From NCBI GenBank assembly GCA_950295325.1, contig OX485805.1:56632758-56696757 (forward strand): a stretch of 64,000 nt of DNA. The letters run 5' to 3'. Both the position numbers and the translations under genes were made by a program. Below the pieces are notes generated by a model. That model saw only the letters and a program-made list of their open reading frames with translations, ran no database searches and was not told where the DNA came from. Positions within the stretch are counted from its first letter, which is position 1. The number at the start of each line of letters is the position of its first letter. This DNA comes from Polytrichum commune. Its lineage: Eukaryota > Streptophyta > Polytrichopsida > Polytrichales > Polytrichaceae. Positions 1 through 13,469 of the stretch are shown piece after piece.

Positions 1-3000
1 GAGAAAGATTGGCTAATAAATGAATCCATATTTTGGCAAGGTGCTCGTTAAAAAATCTAATCTTAGTGCAGATGTCTATTAAGGCTTTATGTAAACCTAG
101 AGCGTTGGTCGATGATGTCACGGCTTCTACACGTGGGTTTACAATTTTAACCTCAGAAAAGTATTTCAGCATAACTACCTTAATGGTTTATTGGTATGCA
201 ATGCTTTTGAAAGATGTGATTAATATTTTGGTGTTTATACTGTCATGTGCCTCTGTCCGCGCATGTTGTAAGAGTGGACACCATCTTGTTGGTTATGATG
301 GATATGATTTCATTTTCCACGAGATACTTCAATTGCTTTGTGAATCATCCTCTCACAATCCCGTAGTTGGTCAATCATCACACCAACCTTCATTGGAGGA
401 CAATGAAGAACCTCCATGGAAAGTGGCGAGGAAATCATGCTTGAGTACGTGAGTTTTGTCCAACATATTTGAATTTAACGCTTGATTATGTTGTATATTG
501 TCACCAGAACTAATGGCCATTATGTACACCTATATGTAATGTTAGCAAGATGACGGAGTTGTTGGCATCCCCTCCTAGGTCACTGTTGCTTCACGTGTAT
601 GTGAGAGCATAGCTCTTGCACAAGCGGCCGCATTGACACCTATACCTCAACGAAACTCTTGCAATTTTAATCCCAATGTAGAGACGTTCCATTTAGAGGC
701 ATCAATAGACAATGGGGGGTATTTAGATAGTTATACCATCCATCATATGATTGATTGGATTGGGTATATTTGGATAAGATATGACTGGTTTGGAATGTGA
801 TTGGCTTTCGATTTGGCATTCTAATAAAACAAAAAGCTTGTGACCATCAATTGGATTTGAAAACAATGTTTGAGATTTCTCCTTGCTTTAAATTACCACA
901 ACTAGCATGCATTGACTTTCTGTGAGAAATTTCTTCTTATTCCCAAGCCACAAAAATCAATTTTCTTTCTTTCAAAGTGCCTTTGCAAAAATATTATTCA
1001 AACCTACATAAATTATAGAATTATAGTATGAAGCATACTAAATACTTGTAACTTGTGATTGCATTATTTATGGGTGGGATCAAACAATAGTATTCATTAG
1101 GTAAATTGCATTTGTTTGCACTCTCCGCTCATAGAACTATGAAAAACATGTTACTAATTATGTCAAGATACCATGGATATAGGATATTAGTTGTTGTATT
1201 TTCAAACAATTTTCATCACTCATCACTCACTGCTCACATGACAAATCTCCCCCCCATGCCCATGCCTAAGCATGCTTAGACTGAACATCCTGTGCATACT
1301 AGGTGCCTCAAATCAAACCACTCTTCAATTTAAACACTACACCCATGCTAACATTATAATTCATTGGATTCACATATTGCCATGGCTGGTACCCCAAAAC
1401 AACCACAAAATAAGCACACCAAATGGAACACACTAATAGACACACTGACAAAGAAAGGAAGAAAAGGAAAGCCCCTTATAACCATTACTGTAGGTGTCAA
1501 AGGAGCCATCCATGACAAAGCAAAGACACAATGTTAAAACCTTAACTTCCCTAGAAATAGCATAAAAAATCTAATGAAATTCTTACACCAAAACACTATT
1601 AAGTGCCTCACATATCTCATACAAAAGAAAACTAGACCATAAACATACCCCCATGCCCCCCCCTGCCACGACAACACGATAACCCTCTATAATTGCGGCA
1701 GTACGACACCTTTTAAGAGAATGGCGCTAAACTATATATTGCATCATGGCCAATCATGATCAGTGAACGTGAACGGCTTCATATTCATGCCGTTGATAAT
1801 GATCACCGATGTTTTTTTTTTTTTTTTTCCTTTTCCATTTTTTTTTGTGAATTGTCGCAAATCATTCCGTTGTATGTAATTTATTGGCACTCGCCTTTTT
1901 GTCTCAATAATAGTAACAGTAAAATCATTAAGATTTTCACATCCTCGTTGCTCTTATTAGCATAAGAGTTCTTGGCAATCAACTTGCGTCATTGAAAGAA
2001 ATATGCAAATCTATCATGGTGGTACATTTGTAGATTTTACATTGACATTGGACAATTTTCCAATGACAAAGGTCAATAGCCCATGATTTACACACTTGTA
2101 GCGATACACATTGCTTTTGTTGATTATTATATTTTATTTATATATAACCTAACCCTTCACCCTTCACCCTTCACTCTTGACCCTTGATCCTTAAAAGGAC
2201 TAAGGCATGTTTTCTACAAGCATTATCAAGTCTCAAATTCATGTTTCTAAAGTTAAAATTAGATAGATAGATGAGTTTGAAATTGTATGTAGTTAACACA
2301 CTTTAACACAACTGCACGATTCTATCTTATTATTACATATGGAACATTGTTTCCAGTTGGAGAATATTGTGGATCCTTCTAAGCATGTTTTCAATGAAAA
2401 TTGAAGACCAGGATACAAATCAGAAATATCTTGTTGGAGGTCTCCATAACATGACAATTGGCACCAAAATGGGAGGTGACGACATGAAAAAGACAAAATG
2501 AAAAAGGAACGTCAATGTTTGTGACCACGTGAACAAGCATGTAGTATGAATATGACAAGCAGTCACTTCTCATTCTAAACTTGAAGCGGTGATGACATTG
2601 ACAAGCGAAAAGAATGTGTTCCACTCAAGCCCCACCTTGCAACAATTAATGGGTAAAAAATGTAGGTAGAATATAAGGTAGACGCGTCTCAAATGGTTTT
2701 GCTTTTGTTGTTTGCCATTATTGTCAACTTGCAATTTAGATTTAAGATTTTTTTTAAAAATTAAAAATTTGATACCGTGAATGTGATGTGAGCTTTTAGC
2801 AACAATCTAGAGGTTTTTTGGATCTCCCTTGTTGTTGTTATGATTTGTCAAAGTCAGAAGCATGGGAGCTAGATAATGACAAAGCAAGTTGCATGCCCCC
2901 TCCCCCCTCAATTATGCTAATTTTTGAACCTATAATGAGTAATCACTTGTGAGCATATAGTTCAATTTTGATTAATTATGTGTCTTTGAGGTTAGTTCAT

Positions 3001-3925
3001 TAAATCCACACCAAACCACACACCACTCAAATATAGGTGATTGATTAAGATAAGTGATTGAATTAGGAACGGTTACCTTGTCAATTACCTCCATTGTTTG
3101 TCAAGCATAATACACACTTGAGCTTCTTCAAGGCGCATCAATGCATTCTTTTGCATGAAATGAACCAAATGGAGTGCATGATGTGATGTAATGCACCAAT
3201 CCATGATCCTAGTGCATTCTACATGCAAGAGTCATTGGATTCCCATCCTTGAACATAGCTTACATGTGAAAGGAAGCTCGAGTTAGTATATTGCCCTATA
3301 CAAATTTGGTAGTGTGACATGAAGCCTCAAATACGCAATCCCAAACTCTTCTTGACAATTGAACACAAAGAATGTCGATAAAGCAATGTGTAGGTTTTCC
3401 TAGGATAGTCCATGGGCTAAGAGCAACTCCTTTGATCACTATAAAATGATTCTCTTGATAATCGGCATTCAAAGTATTTTGAGGCCATGTCACATGCTCA
3501 CCTCACACAAAAAATCCATATGTCATACGTGTCCATTGCCCACTAATTGTTGAAAGAGAGATGACCCTCTAAAGTCCTTTGTGCCTCAATTCATGGGGGT
3601 GAGAAGGGCCCAAGAAGGTTCCATCTCTTTGAATAATTGGTGAGCAATACGAATTTGGAAAAAAATTAGGCTTTGTGGGTGAGATGAGCATGTGTTCTTA
3701 CATTGACACTATGCCTATTGTTGTATAATGTAATTATCTTATAATATACATGTTAATCTTGTCTAATTTTTCCTTAAACTGGAATGTCACATATTAGAAG
3801 AATTGAGAATATAATGTATTTTCATGATATAAAGTTATGATATTATTTTGAACACTTTATTTTTATGTTATATTTGTTTTTCAATGTCTATTTTATTGAA
3901 CGTTATCGTATTAGCAAGGCATAAC
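1..3925. other. AT-rich intergenic DNA
   Basis: A 139-codon open frame at 33-452 (+) matches nothing I recognise and is probably fortuitous. Poly-T at about 1810-1828, CCCTTCA-type short repeats at about 2150-2190, and one reversed dispersed-repeat block at 3009-3042. Nothing else supported. Confidence 0.6.
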
Positions 3926-4068
3926 CTTATTCACATCCATAACAATGTTATGTGGGACTAACAATATTCCACATAATATTTTTGGATATTTTTCACATTC
4001 AGATTGTGTGGGGTATTATGTGGAATATTGTTAGCCCCACATAACATTGTTATGGATTTGAATAATGT
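3926..4068. mobile_element. Foldback MITE
   Basis: Outer arms CATCCATAACAATGTTATGT and their complement near 4033-4057 form a roughly 55-bp inverted repeat, with TATTCCACATAAT-type inner arms and a roughly 30-nt loop. Diverged relatives occur at about 11830-11935 and 56473-56600, showing a dispersed family. The poly-G run just after it (4072-4083) is not part of the foldback. Confidence 0.75.
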
Positions 4069-6319
4069 AATGGGGGGGGGGGGGTGGCAAGAATGTATAC
4101 AAGATAAGTGGGAGAGTGCCACATCATCAAAATCTTATTCTAGACGATGCGATAAATCCAAGAAAGGGCAAGAGATCCTTCCTCATCTCTCACCTCCGCT
4201 ATTGGCTAATTTAGTGTCTAATTGATTGATTGGTTGATTTATTTTGATTTCCAAAGTCCCCTCAACACATTTGGCAACCCAAAGAGCTCAACCCTCCCTC
4301 CCTCCCACCCTCCTTGGTCCCCCCCCTTCTTGTCAACTTATGAGGTGTATATATGCATATCTCATACAATGGTCAACAAGTTGACTAAAAGTGTACATAG
4401 ATGACACTTGGCATGGCATACTCAAGAATATCCTCCTTTTATAAAGTATAATTATAAACACGTGACACTTACTATTGCTATGATGAAGAATACCTTCCTC
4501 TTGCATACTAAAACATAAACACATGACACTTGTCATTAGTATGCTCAAAAAATATCTTCCCCTTGCATATTAAAAGAAAAAAAATGGTAATGTCAAGTAT
4601 CCCAATGTGCTACACTATATGTCATGATGTAATTAAGTTTGATCTCAATTGTCTTGTTGATAATTATAAGACTTGACACTTTGAGACATGTAGGCATTTA
4701 GATTAAACTATGTGCCAATAGTGTGCGTGACATTTATCACCGTGATTCAATTGAGGGTTAAGTAGATAGGGGGTATGACTTAGGATGGACATGATGAGGT
4801 AGGATTAGTTTTTGTAAGTTGGTTTCTTTTTGTCATCCCAAATGTGGGGCAAGGGGCTACATGGGTTGGTACGTGACTTTTCACACCATATATATTTGTG
4901 ACTTGGGTCGAATACAAACCAAGTTAGGGTTTCATGTCAGTGTGTGTTGTGTGAGGTTGTAAGTGCGAGTGTGAAAAGTTGTTGCACGATGTAATTCATG
5001 GTTGCTAAATTTTTTTTAAAAAAAACGGATCACATAAATAAGAGTCTCTCTTAAAATTACATGTAACAAAAGAAAAGAGGAAACAAATGTGAAAAAAATG
5101 GGTATTGTGGCAAACCTGGTGGTGAGCATGGAGCAAAGATGGTAGGCATGGCATGGGCAGGGGGCCTAATGGTGGTTGATTAAGGGGGTGTATGAGCATG
5201 GAAATATGGCAGCTACACATGGTGCAAGGGGGCATATGGACATGGGCATGTTGGCATATGTTTGCACGGGTGTATGGGGTTGGTTTCACCTGGGACGTTG
5301 ATACATACACATGGGTGCATCGGGATGTGATGGACATAGAGTTGTCGGAATATTGACTCATATGCACAGGTGCAACAAGGTTAGATGGACATATGGTTGT
5401 TGAGATACTCATTCCTATATTTAGTTGCAACCGACTAGGAGGCCACATATCCCAACGAGTAGAAACAAATTGACCACCTACTCTTGTTTATGTTTATCTT
5501 TCTTTGCCTACCTCCATAACATTATCTAGTTGAGCATGGAGGGTGAGTGGGGTTGGGAATCTATCAAACAATATTCAAAACTACACCATGGTTATTCTCT
5601 TAGCAGATCATAATCAACCTAATAAAGTCAGAGACTAATATTATTAAAGCGAAACGACTAATAAAACCTAAATAATATTATGTTTATGGAATCACCTTCC
5701 GAAAAAAAAGAGGCAATATCCTTACCCTGACGCTTGGTAAAACATGATCACTGCAAGAGATAGAGATAGGTCTCCCATTCACGTTGGTGCATAAACAATG
5801 CACACCCGATGTAGATCAAATTTTTGGTATTTTATACTCTATTTGTGCCTACCTCATCAGTGCCTGTGCTTATAACATCGTCCTTTGGCGGAGCCTCATT
5901 GTTCACGCTCATGATGCAAGCAAATTGAGTGAGAATGAGGAAACAAAAAGAGGAAAAAGTGCAATCCAATGATGAGCTGGTGCCCTGCTTTTCCCCACTT
6001 AAAGTACAAATAAACTTGCAACCAAAAGTGACAAAAGTTAACTTTCCCACTCATGTAGATAGGTGGTACCACAAATGCAGTGGCAACTGGCTCCCCATAG
6101 CTTAGTACGGCCCCGCTTTAGGGGCTAGATTTCTTAATGCGAACTACAATTTGAGCAATGAATGGGAAGGATCGACATAAGCTCACATTGGCTGATGAGC
6201 TTGAGAAAGAACTAGCAAGAATGGACCGTTCTTTTCTTCCCTCAAAAGAGCGGAATGAGAGGCTCCATCCATCTTTCTTTTCATGGATCTCGAAATTCCC
6301 AACAATAGATTTCAAAAAC
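4069..6319. other. Intergenic repeats
   Basis: 4360-4570 holds repeated (G)ACACTTG.CATTAGTATGCTCAA words shared with the TA-flanked elements. 5100-5420 is rich in GGCATGG/ATGGGCA words and gives a low-complexity 147-codon frame on the minus strand (5448-5005) that I do not accept as a gene. Confidence 0.6.
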
Positions 6320-6321
6320 TA

Positions 6322-6850
6322 CACCGTTTATGGTACTTAGTGTCACGTACACTACTTGCGAAGGGCGTAAACTAGATGCCTGGAGGTCTCAAAGTGTCAC
6401 GTCCGCTAATTGCTGATATGATTTTATTTGTCAACATAAGTGGCTTTTTTAAGTGGAAAAATATCTTCATTATGACGTATAGAGTAGCACACCGGGATTC
6501 GTGAGATGATAGTCTTGTGGTTTAGTATGCAAGGGGGAGATCTTTTTTTGAGCGTACTAATGGCAAGTGACATTTTGAGTATGCAAGAGGGAGATATTCT
6601 TGGGCATAGTGATGGCAAGTGTCATTTGTGTACACTTTAATCAACTTGTACACCGTTGTGTAACATATGCATGCACCTTGTAACATTATTGAACATACTC
6701 ATGCCAAGATATTAGTAAGTGTGCTTGAATGTCAAGTGTCATGAGTTGACACCTATGGTGAAGTTGTTAATCCCAATGTAACCTAGCATGTGCCTCAAAA
6801 TAGGGTAAGTGAAATTGTTATGCATTTGACACTAGATACCATTAACGGTG
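6322..6850. mobile_element. TA-flanked inverted-repeat element, copy 1
   Basis: Ends CACCGTTTATGGTACTTAGT and the complement of ACTAGATACCATTAACGGTG, each flanked by TA (6320-6321, 6851-6852) as expected of a Tc1/mariner-type target duplication. The interior (529 bp) has no intact ORF. An internal segment (GTATGCAAGAGG...GACACTT) recurs at 4380-4570, 22820-22880 and 32050-32130. Confidence 0.7.
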
Positions 6851-7316
6851 TAATAGAAGCATTTTCTCAAATTACTATTTGATACCTAACACACATTGTC
6901 CTAAACAAAAGAGAACTTGAAAAGAAACAAGCATCCAACGCTTTTTGAATTCCTTCATTGGTTGAGAAACGAGTGGCCAACTCCACTTCGCTTAAACCAA
7001 GGTCACCATAAAGAAGATTGATCATGTTGGAAGATGGATGAGAAGTGACATGAAATCCTACATGTCTAGAAATGAACAATGTTTGGTGGTGACCTAGATT
7101 TTGCAATGAGACAACTCAAAGTGATTCTCCCAACAAAAAGTGAAGGTGATCATGTTGAGAGAAATTTCAATTTTGAGTATATACACAATTTCTAGCGACA
7201 TCCGATTTGTGGGTTTTGTCAAAATCACCAAGTCCTCTTTAGACTGCTATGTCATGTGATCAAGACTCTAAAATATGGTTTATATTCTATTTTTTGTGGT
7301 CGTGCCTTCGGACCGC

Positions 7317-8103
7317 CAACCATGTGCTGAAGAAAAATCCTAACTCATTGCTCATGGACCTTGGTCATGTGTGTAAAATGGCCCTCATCAAACTCAAAAA
7401 GTATAATGGTCACAAGCAATGAACGGAGATAACTGACTGCTAGTTACATGCCCCGATCACACCAAACTTTCCGTCCGGTTCCGACTGTGAAATTGTTGGG
7501 GATTATGTTGAGAAATAGATTTTGGCCCACCACTTTTCACACTATTACTTCTGAAGATGCCAACATACGGTGTCAGAACTCGTCGGCGTGATCAACCCCA
7601 CAGATGAATTGATTGAAGTTCAAGACTTAGGAAATTTACCGGTCATTTGGAGGAATCTATGGAATATGCTTCAAAGTAGTAAAGAAAATATCGAAAGATG
7701 GGAACGTGCAACCATGTGATGAAGAAAAATCCTAACTCGTTACTCATAGACCTTGGTCATGTGTGTAAAATGGCCCTCATCAAACCCAAAAAGTATTATG
7801 GTCATGAGCAATGAACGGAGATAACTAACCGCTAGTTACATGCCCCGATCACACCAAACTTTCCGTCCGATTTCGGCCATGAAATTGCTAAAGATTATGT
7901 TGAGAAATAGATGTTGGCCCACCACTGTTAACACTATTACAACCGGAGATGCCAACGGATGGTGTCAGAACTAGCCAGTGTGGTCAGCCCCACATATGAA
8001 TCGGTTGAAGTTCAAGACTTGGAAAATTTACCGATCATTTTGGAGGAATCTATGGAATATGCTTCAAAGTAGTAAAGAAAAATACCGAAAGACGGGAACG
8101 TGC
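7317..8103. repeat. 392-bp tandem duplication, parent of the 85-bp array
   Basis: CAACCATGTGCTGAAGAAAA at 7317 recurs at 7709 (CAACCATGTGATGAAG...). The two 392-bp units are about 90% identical and end in GGGAACGTGC. Each contains CACCAAACTTTCCGTCCG and AATAGAT.TTGGCCCACCAC, the sequence amplified at 30340-30875. A third single copy lies at about 21080-21240. Confidence 0.9.
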
Positions 8104-11100
8104 GACCGGTTGGAGTGGAGAGGGCTTGGGAGCCGTATGATTTTGACCGGGTGGGCCCGAAAATCTGGCAAGGAAGGGGTGATGAGTGCACCAGCAGGGT
8201 CATGGTAGAAAGTGGGGGTGCATGTGGATAACTGTTGAAGGTGTGGAAAGTGTACCATGGCATTGTCATAGCTATCCACACGCGTGAGAGGGTAAACCTC
8301 CAACCGCTATCTTATGATTGTGCACCAAAATAACACCACCTCGTTCTCATCTCCAACTTTATTATTGTTCTTCTATGAGGCCAAGGGATAAGAGTTCGAA
8401 GAAGGCGTTCGGATGGTGGTGGACCAATCCTCCCCATTGATGGGAATGTGACAAATGATAAATTACAAAGTAGATCCGTGCTCACAACCACGTCGATGCA
8501 TTATAGATAGTAATACATGTCAAAAGTTAAAAGAACGTGAACCGAGTCCCATGATGGCAAAAGAGGGCGTTTTATTTGTTCATTTTTTAGAAATGAAATG
8601 AAATGAAATTTATTTGAAAGTCCAGGATGTCAAAATGCTTAGGGGACTAGAAGTATACCAAGATGGTAGCTAAATCCCTAGAGTAACATTGTGTCGTGGT
8701 CTCTAAAAGGTAGAGGTTATTATCAATTTGATGGTCCAATTGGAAAGAAACATAACATTATTCAGCCATGTGGGTATGTTTCACGACTTTAGAATATGTC
8801 AATTATATTATGTGATGCCCCCAAACAAAGTACAAATATTCATGTATTATCCATACATTCAGGCTGACATTTGGAAATCTGGGTGGAGTTATACTCCCGG
8901 CACTATTCACATGAATCATGGTTCAACCCGTTACTATATCATAGGAAACATTGTTCATCTTGGTATTATTCATAGAAATATTATCACTGAAATACAACCC
9001 ATAACAAATTTAGTGGATGAGAAATCTACATGGAATTACACATGGTAAGTATGGATAATGTTGGCTAGGATTGTGGGAGAATTTTTCATGATAACTCTTG
9101 AACGTAGGCCATGTGGAATGTGCACGCGGGCCCCGGGAGACAACTCATGACAACTCATTAAAACTAATATTGCTCATGTTTATTTTGGAAGACGTGATTG
9201 TTGGAGCTCCATGGAAGGTTGCTTTCCGTGTGACGACTTTGCAATATGTTTCACTATACTATAGAATTTCTACTACGTAGTAAACAAAGCTATGTTTTAT
9301 TTTTCAAACCCTATAAATAGATATTAAATGCTCAACACTTGTTGAAATAACATATACAAACACCAATACAAAAATAGAGCTACAAATGCTTTCTTTGTTC
9401 TCCTCTTCATGATGCATTCTCATATATGTAATTAGAATATTGTGAGGTATTTTTTTATGATCCCATAGTTTTTGGGTCTACACTAAGGGCTTGTGAACCT
9501 CCAAAAGACTTTGGGCTATAGTCCATAAACTTCTATATGGTCTCATCCACAATATGGGCTACCATGGTCATTTAAGAGCCATGGCAAACTGCCTTTAGTG
9601 AAAACATACCCGAAGTTGACAAAGCTTTGACCAATATCCCCAAGCATGTTGTTGGTTGAGAACTTCCATGTGGAATAGTTGGACCAACATACCCTAAATT
9701 AGGCTTGTCTTGATGTCAAAACATACAACCCGTCATCACATTTATCCATTTGGAATGTTACATGATTGTATTCATTGAACCTTATATATATATACAACAC
9801 AAAAAATTATGACAAGGTTTAAATATAAGAATAAGCCAATTTTTATGATGTCCACACCAACATGTTTGTGCAATTCAATTTCTCTCCACTCAAATGAAGC
9901 CAATATCCGGGTTCCGAAATAAAGAGCTATTCAAGGTTGCCTCTTCAATAAACAATTGCCGTGTAGGTTTAAGGGTGTTCAATCTATATGGAGACTTATC
10001 ACTATGTGTAGAGTTATGTAGATGGCCCGCAATTAACTTGGTTTGGTGGAATAAGACTACGGAAGCTTACATTAAGGCCCTAGGTATTGCTCAACCACGC
10101 TTCGTCAATGCTTTTGATTGGAGCTTGAGAGCCAAACATATCATTTGCTCTAGGATGGGTCATCGGATAGTGTGGAAATCCTAGGGTCTTGCGGTCGGTA
10201 GTTTCTTCTAGTCTAGGTCCTTTGTGTTTCCGGCGTTGCATTGAGGTTGGTGGTTCTATCTTGTTGTTCGGTCTAATTTTACAATGAAATCTTTCATATG
10301 GACCAAAGAAAAGAAAAAGAAAAAGAATAAATGAAAAGCAAAGTAAATCTGAGGGGATGCCCAAAAACATATGGCCATGAATTTTGCCATGAAATTTTCC
10401 TATCAATTCTCGTGCAGAGAATCTCAAGTAAACTCCTTCTCAAAGTGATCTAACCACTAAGTGTCTTTCACCAAGATTAATGGCCATGTCTTTCATTTCT
10501 ATCTAATTGTGTCAAATGTGACCCTATCTAAATTTTGTCCCATGTTCCAAGTGCAAATTTGAAATCGGTTGAATGTATTAACGTTATTGAAGATTTGGGG
10601 TTTAAATACATAATCTAGATGCCCATCAATGCAATTACAAACTTAGTATTTTTTATCATCATTGTCACATTTGAGTATATTTTTATATTCTTTGTGACAG
10701 AAAAACATGTACTTAGTAACATCTCAAACACCCCCCCCCAAGAAAAGAAAAAGTTTTGATTTTGAAACTTGGGGAGACTCATAATAATTTAGAGTGAAGG
10801 GAGCACTCGTGGGGAGGGGGGGGGGTTACCAACATGCACGACATTGAACAATAAAAATAAAAAAGAATGTGAAGATGATTTCTTATTGTAAGGTGCTAGA
10901 ATCATATCTTGTAGAGGCTTGTTAGTAAGTAGATTCAACCTGAACAAACGAGCGAGGTTCGGGTGAAGCATTGTCACTGAATATTATTAGAATGTAGCAG
11001 TTGAGAACAACTCAACAATTTTACGTTCATTATGTATACAAAACGACATTTTACTCATAGAGTAGGTCATGTTCAGGAGACATACGAGGACATAATATCA

Positions 11101-12524
11101 TAACACTGAAAATGCGTCATTTTTCTTACGCGACCAAACGGTAACTTAATAAAGAAGGAGAACAATAATCTAGACAAAATCATTTGAGATGAATCATCCA
11201 TAAACCCATAGGAGGGTTAATAAGTTATATTGGAGAAGTGAGAGGTGCACTCGAGTCGTATGCAATACATAATAACTCCCTCACAATCAAACATAGTGAC
11301 ATGGCCACACACCTTCCAAGCTCCTTATTATGGGCCCCTTTCCTTTTGGGAAGTTACTCAACAAATGGCGGCCTTCAACAAAGTACTAATCCGGACAATA
11401 ATATCCCCTCGAATCGGGAATCTGGTGAGGTCAGTCTGGAATGTCCTGTGTATTTGTTGCGACGACGAACCAAATACGGACACGTGGCCCAAGGGATTTG
11501 ATCGGAGACACTTGGACATTCGAGGGTGGGGATTGGTGGGCGGGAGGGGTTTGTGATTGGCCCCCAACATCTAGCATCTAACCGCTAGCTTAGAAGTTAT
11601 TGGTGCCTTTGAATCGCTTGAGTCACACACCCGCATCAAAAGTTCACACAATTGATAGACGGGCCTTCCTTTTCAAGTCACGGCATCATCAAAAGGGCGG
11701 CTCGGGACCAATGAGGAGACCTCGGAGAGTGGAGTATAAAGTGGCGGATTCGAGTTTCATGTGGTCGAGTTAGGGAACTCATATCGAAAAAGACCCTAAA
11801 CTAGCATTATTTTGCAGAATATTCACCACATCCAATACGAATATGGGGAATATTTTGTAGAATAATGTCCGTCCCACAGAACACTGTTGTGGATTTGAAT
11901 CATGTTATGTTTCTTGTAAAATGCGAGATGAGTAAGTGGCGCATAACAATGTTCGGAATAGTCCTTTCTCTTCCTCTTTCTCTATCTATTTTAGAATATA
12001 AGATTAGGCAATCTTGAAGTTTTTCTTCCAATCAAGCCGTCAAGTTGATTTTTTAATAGGTTTGCCCGATTGTCGTCATATTGAGTGTGGAGTAGTTGAT
12101 AAAATTTGAAAGCATAGTTCAATCTCTTCTAAACTTGTATCTTTATGGTGTTTGTTCTTTGATTCTCACCTACTCACACACCAATCAAATATAGGTGTCA
12201 AATTCAGACAAGTAACCAAATAACACTCGCATAGCTTATGTTGAAATGACACGTGGCAAAAAGGGTTGTCTTATCCAATGGGGGAGTGACAGGACTGAGA
12301 AGGGCCATTGAACCGTCAAGCTGGACATCATAATTCAAACACCTCCATTTCTCCTACTTGGTAGATACTAGATAGAATAAAATAAAAATAACGCCCATAG
12401 CCTGGTACTGGCATGACGGAGGAGCCCGGTGCCCGGTGTGACTAATGGTAAATATTAAATAGATTGATAAAGTAGAGTGCATATATGGAAATGAATGGGG
12501 GTTTCTCTCGACCAATGAGAGACG
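8104..12524. other. Intergenic DNA with small unrecognised ORFs
   Basis: Open frames at 8728-9048 (+, 106 codons) and 9894-10184 (+, 96 codons) show no recognisable motif. 11830-11935 is a diverged relative of the 3926-4068 foldback. G and C homopolymers occur near 10731 and 10817. No gene supported. Confidence 0.6.
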
Positions 12525-13469
12525 GCGGACATTAAACACCCCCTCACGAACTTTCAGGGGTGTTAGATCTGGGCTTGGACAACCCTCCAAAGAAATTTCT
12601 AAACCCGACCGAAACTTGTTGCCAGCCCTGCTCAACTTCGAAAAAAACATTGCCCTTGCATTCTTGAAGGCTGCTTGACTACAAATCCCATATTAAGTGC
12701 ACTTCACCTTCAAGGTCTAAAATCCAATATATATGTGCACTTCCAATTAGTAAATAAGTAATTGATTGGGATTTCATTCCGGAAGTGAAACCATGAATGA
12801 AGCATGTAATTAACTTGGAGGTCACAAACAATACAAAATCCTCATTAACATTGAGGTTATAATTTTTGTGACTTACCATTTGAAATAGTCTTTGCCATTC
12901 ATAAATGACACTTAAATTAATAATTAATTAGGCTTACTTGATTACTATAATTAATTATAAAATGTACTTATTGGAATAATTGTAGCGATTAAATAATCAA
13001 TGATTAATTAATTCCAGTAAGTACATTTTGTAATTAATTATAGTAATCAAGTAAGCCTAATTAATTATTAATTTAAGTGTCATTTTAGAATGACAAAGAC
13101 AATTTCAAATAGTAAGTCACAAACATTATGACCTCAATGTTAATGAGGATTTTGTATTGTTTTGGACCTCCAAGTTAATTACATGCTTCATTCATGGTTT
13201 CACTTCCGGGATGAGATGAAATCCCAATCAATTGCATATTTACTAATTGGAAGTGCACATATATATTGGACTTTAGACCTTGAAGGTGAAGTGCACTTAA
13301 TATGGGATTTGTAGTCAAACGGCCTTCAAGAATGCAAGGGCAATGTTTTTTTCGAAGTTGAACAGGGCTGGCAACAATTTTCGGTCAGGTTCAGAAATTT
13401 CTTTGGAGGGTTGTCCAAGCCCAGATCTAACATCCCCCGAAAGTTTGTGAGGGGGTGTTTAATATCCAC
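12525..13469. repeat. Long near-perfect inverted repeat (hairpin locus)
   Basis: The left arm (12525-12981) is the reverse complement of the right arm (13003-13469) at about 93-95% identity by eye, separated by only about 21 nt. One 5-bp indel lies near the ATGAAATCCC block; other differences are single bases. A transcript would fold into a roughly 460-bp double-stranded stem, the classic substrate for Dicer-like siRNA production. No transposase gene lies inside, and no clear target-site duplication was seen at the ends. Confidence 0.9.

Noticed and set aside
33-452. 139-codon ORF at the left edge
   Set aside because: No recognisable motif, no signal of splicing context, AT-rich surroundings.
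2150-2190. CCCTTCA-type short repeats that suggest telomeric sequence
   Set aside because: Units vary in length and sequence and do not match the plant TTTAGGG telomere repeat.
5005-5448. 147-codon minus-strand ORF rich in His, Met and Pro
   Set aside because: Composition follows repeated GGCATGG/ATGGGCA words and no domain is visible.
12354-12879. ORFs in the left arm of the long inverted repeat
   Set aside because: Short, unrecognised, and explained by the hairpin arms; the right-arm equivalent is interrupted.
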